A model generated the notes under the pieces. That model worked only from the letters and a program-made list of their open reading frames with translations, did no database searches and was not told where the DNA came from. Made by a program: the position numbers and the translations under genes. Positions 6,156 through 11,758 of a stretch of 11,758 nt of DNA are shown here, piece by piece (position 1 is the stretch's first letter; every line of letters starts with the position of its first letter). This DNA is from SIG299 sp964544055. Lineage in GTDB: Bacteria > Bacillota > Clostridia > Lachnospirales > Lachnospiraceae. Where the stretch lies: the NCBI GenBank assembly GCA_964544055.1, contig CAZJAA010000051.1, forward strand, positions 1 through 11,758, read 5' to 3'.

Positions 6156-8702
6156 TTGAAACGACCAATGTGTGTGCTTTCGGCTGCCTGGCTTGCCGGA
6201 CTTCTTTTGGCAGGCAGGTGGCACGATTTTAAACTTATTTTTTTATTTATTCTTTATTTTATTCTGACAATCTCAGGATTATTTTTCACAAACAAACATC
6301 CCAAATGGTTGCGGCTTTATATCAATGAAAACTGGTATCCAAGACTGACTTTGTTTCTGGTTTTGATACCTGTACTTTTTGGAACAGGTTTTTTTCGAAT
6401 GAATCAATATACCATGCAGAGTAAGGCGAACGAACAGGCATGGAGAAATCTTGAGGAACAAGGGGAAACTTATGTTACCGTGGAGGGAGTTGTAATCGCA
6501 AAGACCTGCGAGGAAAAAATCATTCTGGAATTGTCGGATTGCGCTATTTTAGAAACGAATGGACAAAAACAGGTATCTGCCGGAAACTGTCGTGTGAGTA
6601 TGGAAACAGAAAGAAAGACAGAGATGGCAGAAGCTATGATAGGAAATAAAATTCGTGTATTCGGAAAATTTTCCATGTTTCAGACGGCCGGAAATCCGGG
6701 ACAGTTTGATGCTTACAGTTATTATAAATCAAAAGGGCTGTATGCAGAAGTAAAGGCTTATCAAGTACATATTCTGGATGAGAAAAAGAATGTTTGGAAA
6801 AATGCAATGGTTGTTTTGAAACAACGCTTGCGAGAAAGTCTGGTACAATTATATTCAGAGGAGAACGCCGGTGTTTTGGCAGCAATGCTTCTGGGAGATA
6901 AGGAATTGCTTTTGGACGAGACAGAGGAACTATATCGTAAAAATGGTATTTCACATATTCTTGCTATCTCGGGACTGCATATTTCCATGCTTTGCATGGG
7001 ATTGTATCGTCTGCTGCACCGGATGGGAATATCACAGCGAATTTCCGTGGCAACAGCAATTGCTTTTCTGGTGTTTTATATCTTTTTTACCGGAGCAAGT
7101 ACTTCATCTTTACGAGCGGGCAGTATGTGTCTTGTTTTATTTGGGGCAAAAATGCTTCGAAGAAGCTATGACCTTATTTCTTCTTTGGCACTGGCTGCCA
7201 TACTGGTAACGGCATTGCGACCGGAAGAACTGACTTCCGCAGGCTTTTTGCTTTCTTTTGGTGCTGTGCTTGGAGTGGCGATGGCAATGGAAACGGAGTA
7301 CTGGCTGAAAAAGGTACAGAAAAAGCTTCCCTGGTGGAAAATTTTTCTGTCCGGCGGTATGATACAGGCGGTGACAATGCCGGTGTCTTTATGGTTTTTC
7401 TATGAATTGTCTTCCTACAGCCTTTTATTGAATCTTGTGGTAATTCCACTGGTTTCTCTTATTTTAGGTGGAGGCTTGTTTTCTTCTGCCTTTGGAACGG
7501 TTACAATTTTTCTTACCGATACATTTTCTAAAAGAAGCATGGCAGTACTGCCTGCTTTTCTGGCGAAACTTCCTGCCGGCGGAACTTCCCTTCTGCTTGC
7601 CTTTTATGAATGGCTTTGTACAATGACACAGAAACTGCCTTTTTCCTTTGTATTGCTTGGAAGACCTGCAGTCTGGCAGTTGATATTATACTATATCGTG
7701 CTGTTTACGACAGTGTATCTTTTTTGTTTTCTGGCGAAAAAAAACTGCGAGCTAGCAACGAAAACGGAAGAGAGGAAGAAAGTACATACAGCACTGATTT
7801 TGTTGTCCGGCTTGCTTTTATGTTTGGGAATCCTGTTCCTGCCTAAGGTGAAACAGACAGAGCTTATGTTTCTGGATGTTTCGCAGGGAGACGGAGCTTT
7901 AATTTTTACACAGGAAAATCGTGTTATCCTGTCAGACTGTGGCAGCAGTGATGTGTTAAAAGTAGGAGAATATCGTTTGATGCCGGTATTAAAACAGAGG
8001 GGAGTTATGTTGATTGACACGGTAGTCGTTTCTCATTTGGACAGCGATCACATCAGTGGAATACAGGAACTTTTAGAAAAAATGCCGGTCTTTGAGGGGA
8101 ATGTCCGATTTGCTGCCGGATATGACGGAACAGTTGGAATTAAAGAACTGGTTTTGCCAAAAGTTAAGGTGAAATCGGAGGAATATCAAACACTGGAAGA
8201 ACTTGCTAAAAAGAAGAAAGTTGTATTACGTTATCTGGAAGCAGGAGAACTGCTTTATCAGGAGAAAAATTTGCTGATAGAATGTCTTTCCCCACAGAAT
8301 GCAGAAAACTCAGAAAATGATACTTCTCTGGTGTTGTTGCTTCAGACACCGGAATTAATTGCGTGGCTGATGGGTGATGCAGAAACAGGCTCGGAAGAAA
8401 AACTTGTAAAACAGCTGCTAGAAGTAAATCCGATAGTATTATCGGAGGAAAAACTTGTGCTGCTGAAAGTCGGACATCATGGTTCCAAAACATCATCCGG
8501 CGAAGAATTTATCCGTTTTGTGCAGCCGGAGGTTGCCGTGATTTCCTGTGGTTACCGAAATTCCTATGGACATCCGCATGCTGTGGTGCTGGAACGTCTT
8601 TCGCTGCAAAACAGCCGGGTATTCCGCACGGATGTGCAGGGTGCCATTTTGGTAAAACTGGGAGGAAAACGGAAAGTTTCTATTTCCGGCTGGAAAGAAT
8701 AG
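6156..8702 (+). CDS. comEC: ComEC/Rec2 DNA uptake channel
   Basis: ComEC forms the membrane channel that brings single-stranded transforming DNA into the cell. The 848-residue protein has the full three-part layout: an N-terminal membrane and OB-like part (DUF4131, to about residue 190); the Competence membrane domain (about 225-560), with the signature HILAISGLHISMLCMGLYRLL around residues 268-288; and a C-terminal metallo-beta-lactamase-like domain (about 590-848) with SHLDSDH (626-632), MGDAE (Asp741), VGHHGSKTSS (772-781) and YGHPH. The metal ligands expected of an active nuclease are present, consistent with the idea that this domain degrades the non-transported strand. TTG at 6156 is the start: GGAGGGAG (6139-6146) lies nine bases upstream; ATG 6168 is too far from it. 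Length is typical and there is no frameshift, so the gene looks functional. Confidence 0.93.
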   Translation: MKRPMCVLSAAWLAGLLLAGRWHDFKLIFLFILYFILTISGLFFTNKHPKWLRLYINENWYPRLTLFLVLIPVLFGTGFFRMNQYTMQSKANEQAWRNLEEQGETYVTVEGVVIAKTCEEKIILELSDCAILETNGQKQVSAGNCRVSMETERKTEMAEAMIGNKIRVFGKFSMFQTAGNPGQFDAYSYYKSKGLYAEVKAYQVHILDEKKNVWKNAMVVLKQRLRESLVQLYSEENAGVLAAMLLGDKELLLDETEELYRKNGISHILAISGLHISMLCMGLYRLLHRMGISQRISVATAIAFLVFYIFFTGASTSSLRAGSMCLVLFGAKMLRRSYDLISSLALAAILVTALRPEELTSAGFLLSFGAVLGVAMAMETEYWLKKVQKKLPWWKIFLSGGMIQAVTMPVSLWFFYELSSYSLLLNLVVIPLVSLILGGGLFSSAFGTVTIFLTDTFSKRSMAVLPAFLAKLPAGGTSLLLAFYEWLCTMTQKLPFSFVLLGRPAVWQLILYYIVLFTTVYLFCFLAKKNCELATKTEERKKVHTALILLSGLLLCLGILFLPKVKQTELMFLDVSQGDGALIFTQENRVILSDCGSSDVLKVGEYRLMPVLKQRGVMLIDTVVVSHLDSDHISGIQELLEKMPVFEGNVRFAAGYDGTVGIKELVLPKVKVKSEEYQTLEELAKKKKVVLRYLEAGELLYQEKNLLIECLSPQNAENSENDTSLVLLLQTPELIAWLMGDAETGSEEKLVKQLLEVNPIVLSEEKLVLLKVGHHGSKTSSGEEFIRFVQPEVAVISCGYRNSYGHPHAVVLERLSLQNSRVFRTDVQGAILVKLGGKRKVSISGWKE

Positions 8703-8772
8703 TGCGAACTCTTATTGTACCTGGGAACCATAGTGATATGCTTAAAATATAGCAAACCCAACCTTGGAAGTC

Positions 8773-8801
8773 TGTACTTTTTAAGGAATTTATGGTAGAA
8801 T
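8773..8801 (+). promoter_or_regulatory. Possible extended -10 promoter ahead of holA
   Basis: TGGTAGAAT (8793-8801) reads as an extended -10 (TGn-TAGAAT). The -35 position 17 bases upstream (8773-8778, TGTACT) is poor, as expected for this promoter class. The -10 lies in the left arm of an 11-bp stem-loop, so the start point would fall in the loop or right arm. It could let holA be expressed independently of the competence block. Confidence 0.35.
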
Positions 8802-8906
8802 GTCTTACAGACATTCTACCGGCGCCGATTTGCGTCCGAGCAGTGCGAGGACAGATTCATAAGCAAATCGTGCGCATCCTGCGGAGCATGGAATGTCCGT
8901 AGGACA
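8794..8906. repeat. Dense stem-loop array between comEC and holA
   Basis: At least four inverted repeats follow one another: GGTAGAATGTC (8794-8804) with GACATTCTACC (8810-8820), 11 perfect pairs and a five-base loop; CGATTTGC (8826-8833) with GCAAATCG (8863-8870), eight pairs, enclosing GTCC (8834-8837)/GGAC (8849-8852); TCC-TGC-GGA (8877-8885); and TGTCC-GTA-GGACA (8894-8906). The stretch 8821-8890 is richer in G+C than its surroundings and non-coding. It ends 12 bases before the holA ribosome binding site (AGGAG, 8920-8924). It may be an interspersed repeat common in the host genome, a comEC terminator region, or a structured leader of holA. No U-tract follows any of the hairpins, which argues against a simple terminator. 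Confidence 0.6.
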
Positions 8907-8931
8907 GGCGGAAAAAATAGAGGAGTCATCC

Positions 8932-9894
8932 ATGAAAAATATTAAAGAAGATATTAAGAAAAGAGAATTTAAACGTGTTTATCTGCTGTATGGAACAGAG
9001 GAATATTTAAAGCATTTTTATAAAAACAGGCTGAAAGAGGCGGTATTGTCTGATTCTGATGCTATGAATCTGGCAGAATATGCAGGAAAGGGAATTGACG
9101 AAAAAGAAGTGCAGGAATTTGCGGATACCATGCCTTTTTTTGCGGATTATCATTTACTTGTCCTGGAAAATACCGGCTGGTTTAAAAGTGCTACAGACTT
9201 TGCCGATTATGTGCCAAATCTTCCGGAAACAGCGGTGCTTGTGTTTGTAGAAACTGAGATAGATAAGCGTGGACGTATGTATAAAGCAGTAAAAGAGCAT
9301 GGATATGTCTGCGAAATGAACGGTATGACGGAGCAGGAACTGAAACTCTGGGTGGCTTCAGTCTTAAAAAAGGAAAATAAAAAAATAACAGAAGCAACCG
9401 CAGAATTTTTACTGGAACAGGTAGGAACAGATATGTCCAAACTGTGCAATGAACTCGAAAAACTTATCTGCTATACGCTTGGAAGAGATACGATTACAAC
9501 AGAGGATATAAAAACAGTCTGTTCTGAACAGCTGACCGGAAAAATTTTTGCCATGACAGAGGCAATGGCATTAGGGCGGAAAAAACAGGCACTGGAATTA
9601 TATTATGACCTGATTTCCCTTCAGGAAAAACCATTAGGTATACTTTTTATGATTCAGAGACAGTTTCATTTTTTGATACTTGTAAAAGAAATGAAAAAAA
9701 GCAGGGCAGAGAAAAGTGCTATTGCCGCTGCCATTGGAGTTCCACCGTTTGCAGCAGCAAAGTATATGGCACAGGCAGACCGCTTTTCCATGGAAGATTT
9801 AAAAAAACTGTTGGAATACAGCCTGACGCTGGAAGAAGACGTAAAAACGGGACGCTTAAAGGAACAGTTTGCGGTGGAACTTTTGCTGGCATAA
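8932..9894 (+). CDS. holA: DNA polymerase III subunit delta
   Basis: The delta subunit is the wrench of the clamp loader: it opens the beta sliding clamp for loading onto primed DNA. The 320-residue length is normal. The N-terminal AAA+-like domain opens with VYLLYGTEEYL (16-26), the degenerate nucleotide-binding loop typical of HolA, with MPFFADYHLLVLEN and a VFVETEIDKRGRMYKAV stretch as the next conserved pieces. GTDMSKLCNELEKL (from residue 165) is a family signature, and the C-terminal collar helices end in LKEQFAVELLLA. The start is ATG 8932, with AGGAG seven bases upstream; an in-frame ATG at 8893 would add 13 residues encoded by the palindromic element and is less likely. comEC followed by holA is common in Firmicutes. 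No rpsT (S20) gene follows, although that is a frequent neighbour. Confidence 0.93.
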   Translation: MKNIKEDIKKREFKRVYLLYGTEEYLKHFYKNRLKEAVLSDSDAMNLAEYAGKGIDEKEVQEFADTMPFFADYHLLVLENTGWFKSATDFADYVPNLPETAVLVFVETEIDKRGRMYKAVKEHGYVCEMNGMTEQELKLWVASVLKKENKKITEATAEFLLEQVGTDMSKLCNELEKLICYTLGRDTITTEDIKTVCSEQLTGKIFAMTEAMALGRKKQALELYYDLISLQEKPLGILFMIQRQFHFLILVKEMKKSRAEKSAIAAAIGVPPFAAAKYMAQADRFSMEDLKKLLEYSLTLEEDVKTGRLKEQFAVELLLA

Positions 9895-10024
9895 ACAGCA
9901 AGCCTGTCCGGCTCTGAATTGTGTTGCAGCAGGAAATACCAGCAGACAGTTCGGACGGTTCAAAAAATGAAAATGTCGCAGAAACATAAATCAATTATCA
10001 GGCAGAGAAAGGAGAGAACAAAGG

Positions 10025-10198
10025 ATGTCCCAGTGTGAAGAATGTCAGTATTATGCTTATGATGAGGATTACGAAGCATATATGTGTGAGATGGATATGG
10101 ATGAAGATGAGTATGCAAGGCTGGTTGCCGGGCACAGAACATCCTGCCCGTATTATAAACGAGGGGATGAATATTTTATTGTACGAAAACAGATGTAA
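10025..10198 (+). CDS. Small acidic four-cysteine protein (DUF6472-like)
   Basis: A 57-residue protein with an intact frame, preceded by AAAGGAG ten bases upstream of ATG. It carries Cys4-x2-Cys7, Cys21 and Cys41, a spacing that could bind one zinc ion or an iron-sulfur cluster. It is rich in Asp, Glu and Tyr (YAYDEDYEAY, CEMDMDEDEYARL) and ends SCPYYKRGDEYFIVRKQM. From memory this matches DUF6472, a family of short proteins of clostridia with unknown function; I could not check. It lies 130 bases after holA and 120 before the TraX-like gene, on the same strand. The conserved-looking cysteines, good Shine-Dalgarno sequence and non-random composition make it a real gene in my view, although it is short. 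Confidence 0.75.
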   Translation: MSQCEECQYYAYDEDYEAYMCEMDMDEDEYARLVAGHRTSCPYYKRGDEYFIVRKQM

Positions 10199-10318
10199 GG
10201 TATGTGTTTGCAAATTATTGTAATAAGCCTGCGGATAGCTGCTGGATGAGGTAAATAGTTACCAGAATGAGGTATGGGTAAACACTGCCGGTTGGAAAAG
10301 AGAGGAATGGAATAGGAT

Positions 10319-11104
10319 ATGTGGATAAAAAATCAATTTGAGAAAGCAGTATCCGAACAGAAAAGGGAAAATAGTTCTTTGGAACTGACCTCCTTTGCCT
10401 TGCATATCATTGCAATGGTGTGTATGCTTTTGGATCATCTCTGGGCTACGGTTATTCCGGGGGATGTCGAGTGGATGACCTGTCTTGGCCGCCTGGCGTT
10501 CCCAATATTTGCTTTTTTAACAGTCGAAGGCTTCTTCCATACCGGAAACAGAAAACGTTATGCCGGACGGATGTTTTTATTTGCACTGTTATCGGAAATT
10601 CCGTTTAACCTGATTATGAGCGGAGGTTATATTTATCCGTTTCATCAGAATGTACTGTGGTGCTTCCTTTTGTGTCTTGGTCTGATGCAGCTGAACGAAA
10701 AAGCAAAAAGCACCGGAAAATGGTGGGTTCGTCTGCTGACAGCGGTTGGCACCGTCCTGCTGGGAACACTGGCAGTATTACTGTTTATGATGGATTATAC
10801 GCAGTATGGTGTCTGGATGGTACTTGCCTTTTACTTTTTGCGCGGCAATCGCTGGTGGAACTACGCAACACAACTGGTATGCCTTACACTGATTAATTGG
10901 GAATTTGCTGGCTATTCCTATAAAATTGTACTGCTTGGCAAGGAACTTTTTGTTCCGCAGCAGTGCTTTGCTTTGCTGGCATTGCCTCTCATCTGGTGCT
11001 ATAAGGGCAGACAAGGCTATCATAGCAGGTTCTTTCAGTATTTCTGCTATGCCTTTTATCCGGTACATCTGCTGATTTTGGGGCTGCTGATGAGATTTTG
11101 CTGA
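10319..11104 (+). CDS. TraX family membrane protein
   Basis: A 261-residue polytopic membrane protein. After about 20 hydrophilic residues there are roughly eight hydrophobic helices. Family-type motifs are ALHIIAMVCMLLDHLWA (27-43, with Asp39-His40), GRLAFPIFAFLTVEGFFHT (57-75), LLSEIPFNLI (90-99) and HQNVLW (109-114), plus a late YPVHLLIL. F-plasmid TraX acetylates the N-terminus of pilin, and the family resembles membrane acyltransferases. Chromosomal homologues in Firmicutes are common and need no conjugation system; there is none here. I infer an acyl-transfer role on a surface protein or glycan, with unknown substrate. The start is ATG 10319, with AGAGGA 12 bases upstream and AGGA directly before it, so translation initiation is not ideal. 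The name does not make this region a conjugative element. Confidence 0.8.
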   Translation: MWIKNQFEKAVSEQKRENSSLELTSFALHIIAMVCMLLDHLWATVIPGDVEWMTCLGRLAFPIFAFLTVEGFFHTGNRKRYAGRMFLFALLSEIPFNLIMSGGYIYPFHQNVLWCFLLCLGLMQLNEKAKSTGKWWVRLLTAVGTVLLGTLAVLLFMMDYTQYGVWMVLAFYFLRGNRWWNYATQLVCLTLINWEFAGYSYKIVLLGKELFVPQQCFALLALPLIWCYKGRQGYHSRFFQYFCYAFYPVHLLILGLLMRFC

Positions 11105-11147
11105 AACCTGCCTGGTTGTTTTGATATACTCAATTCACAAACTCTTC

Positions 11148-11188
11148 CGGTAAAACCGTCAGCTACTGCGAAAGTAGCCCATCTTTTT
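11148..11188 (+). terminator. Two small hairpins and a U-run after the TraX-like gene
   Basis: CGGT-AAA-ACCG (11148-11158) is followed by GCTACT-GCGAA-AGTAGC (11162-11178) and, six bases later, a run of five Ts (11184-11188). The second stem has six pairs. It is a plausible but weak intrinsic terminator for the upstream gene. The tail is not directly attached to the stem, so an alternative is a small structured RNA element. Confidence 0.4.
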
Positions 11189-11230
11189 AGATAAATGCAA
11201 TATAAAAATGAAATTTAAAGTGAAAACTGC

Positions 11231-11259
11231 TTGAATAATAGAAAAAATTGTGTTAGAAT
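11231..11259 (+). promoter_or_regulatory. Promoter of the tRNA-Ser gene
   Basis: TTGAAT (11231-11236) and TAGAAT (11254-11259) are 17 bases apart, and TG stands one base before the -10 (TGT-TAGAAT), making an extended -10. Transcription should start near 11266, about 25 bases before the mature tRNA 5' end. Confidence 0.7.
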
Positions 11260-11291
11260 ACTTTAAGTTGTTTGAAGACAACAGAATATTT

Positions 11292-11377
11292 GGAGACGTA
11301 TCGAAGAGGCCGTAACGAGACTGACTCGAAATCAGTTTGTCCGAAAGGGCACGAGGGTTCGAATCCCTCCGTCTCCG
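11292..11377 (+). tRNA. tRNA-Ser (CGA anticodon)
   Basis: An 86-base class II tRNA that reads UCG serine codons. The acceptor stem is GGAGACG (11292-11298) with CGTCTCC (11370-11376), and the discriminator base is G at 11377. The anticodon stem ACTGA (11320-11324)/TCAGT (11332-11336) frames the loop CTCGAAA with anticodon CGA at 11327-11329. A long variable arm (TGTCC...GGGCA) marks it as serine-type. The T arm is GAGGG-TTCGAAT-CCCTC. CCA is not encoded (CTT follows), so it must be added by a nucleotidyltransferase. Confidence 0.96.
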
Positions 11378-11388
11378 CTTTAGCGACT

Positions 11389-11424
11389 AAGGACTTGCCG
11401 TTTGGCAAGTCCTTTCGTTTTGTT
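11389..11424 (+). terminator. Intrinsic terminator of the tRNA-Ser gene
   Basis: AAGGACTTGCC (11389-11399) pairs perfectly with GGCAAGTCCTT (11404-11414), 11 pairs around the loop GTTT, followed by the T-rich tail TCGTTTTGTT. Together with the promoter at 11231 it makes the tRNA a single-gene transcription unit. Confidence 0.85.
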
Positions 11425-11568
11425 AAGGAAAGACTGGGCGAAAGGGATTGCACAAGTATTGGAAAGTATGGTCGGGGAGGAGCAAGTAGGGATAAGTGGA
11501 ATGGTTGAAAGCGGGAATATTGGGAGGTAGCGACACAACTAGGACACCCGAATTTTATAAAAAAAGGA
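11425..11568. other. Purine-rich stretch with no gene
   Basis: The first part of the 334 bases from 11425 to the window end, none of which holds a convincing gene. On the plus strand A and G dominate, with runs of three or four G at 11436, 11444, 11474, 11489, 11513 and 11522. Open frames across it have no ribosome binding site, family motif or coding-like composition. It may be the remnant of a gene or part of a regulatory RNA; nothing is certain. Confidence 0.4.
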
Positions 11569-11596
11569 TTGAGAATGTTCGTATTTATGCTATAAT
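11569..11596 (+). promoter_or_regulatory. Strong extended -10 promoter pointing out of the window
   Basis: TTGAGA (11569-11574) and a perfect TATAAT (11591-11596) are 16 bases apart, with TGC directly before the -10. The transcript would start near 11603 and read toward the right end. A 14-codon frame at 11683-11727 (MEKINTYMVLYHKS) has AGAGGA five bases upstream and might be a leader peptide. Its stop overlaps TTGACA (11724-11729); TATAAT at 11751-11756 is 21 bases further on, too wide for a standard second promoter. Confidence 0.55.
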
Positions 11597-11758
11597 TAGT
11601 ATAGTTATATGGAATTTTTTAATTGAGAATTTATATACAATATGTTATGTTTCATTTAGAAGGATAAGGAAAGAGGAATGGTATGGAAAAAATAAATACA
11701 TATATGGTGTTGTATCATAAAAGTTGACACCACATTCTCAAGGATTTTGATATAATCA

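Noticed and set aside
6871..7209. 112-codon plus-strand frame
   Set aside because: A +1-type shadow inside the comEC membrane region; its hydrophobicity reflects the comEC codons.
9906..9956. GTCCG/CGGAC inverted repeat as holA terminator
   Set aside because: Only five pairs with a loop of about 40 bases and no U-tract.
10025..10198. Toxin-antitoxin component
   Set aside because: No overlapping partner gene; its features fit an uncharacterised housekeeping-type small protein better.
10319..11104. TraX as evidence of a conjugative plasmid or element
   Set aside because: TraX-like proteins are common on Firmicutes chromosomes and no other transfer gene is present.
11253..11508. Open frames on both strands across the tRNA (for example plus 11272-11508)
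   Set aside because: They translate the tRNA-Ser and its terminator; no ribosome binding site, and the peptides are familiar tRNA-shadow artefacts.
11496..11720. 74-codon frame at the right end
   Set aside because: No ribosome binding site, atypical composition, and a strong promoter lies inside it; not a credible gene.
11292..11758. tRNA-Ser as attachment site of an integrative element
   Set aside because: No integrase and no repeat of the tRNA 3' end in the remaining bases; the tRNA has its own terminator.

Overview
The window looks like a chromosomal piece from a low-GC Gram-positive anaerobe, most likely a member of the Lachnospiraceae (Clostridia). The reasons are the A+T-rich codon use, strong AGGAGG-type ribosome binding sites, a comEA...comEC-holA gene order, a 57-residue acidic four-cysteine protein of a type I associate with that family (DUF6472-like), and a tRNA without an encoded CCA end. 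The family assignment comes from gene content and recall, not from a search.

Layout, left to right. Positions 1-95 are the 3' end of a group II intron (end of domain IV, then domains V and VI); its maturase, if present, lies outside the window. A palindrome-rich spacer follows. On the minus strand is a 284-residue DUF11-type repeat protein (189-1043). After a 114-base divergent spacer come two plus-strand genes: a membrane-anchored, circularly permuted NlpC/P60-like (YiiX-type) hydrolase (1158-1787) and a half-size YdcZ-type DMT transporter (1842-2276).

The core is a tightly packed plus-strand block from about 2288 to 8702, starting from a good sigma-A-like promoter: comEA, an OmpR-type response regulator, a HAMP/HisKA sensor kinase, a tandem GerMN lipoprotein, and comEC. 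The four genes after comEA are separated by 24 bases or less, or overlap, so they are probably one transcript. ComEA captures DNA outside the cell and ComEC carries it through the membrane. Between them sits a two-component system plus a GerMN lipoprotein, in the same gene order as actinobacterial mtrA-mtrB-lpqB. comEA, the kinase gene and comEC all appear to start with TTG.

A 229-base spacer with a dense run of stem-loops separates comEC from holA (DNA polymerase III delta, 8932-9894). Then come the DUF6472-like small protein (10025-10198) and a TraX-family membrane protein (10319-11104). The right end holds a weak hairpin pair, a strong promoter, a tRNA-Ser(CGA) at 11292-11377 and its intrinsic terminator. 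The last ~330 bases have no convincing gene: a purine-rich, G-run-rich stretch is followed by a strong extended -10 promoter that probably serves something just beyond the window.

I see no CRISPR array, insertion sequence, phage gene or clear defence system. The most unusual item is the two-component/GerMN module embedded in the competence operon.
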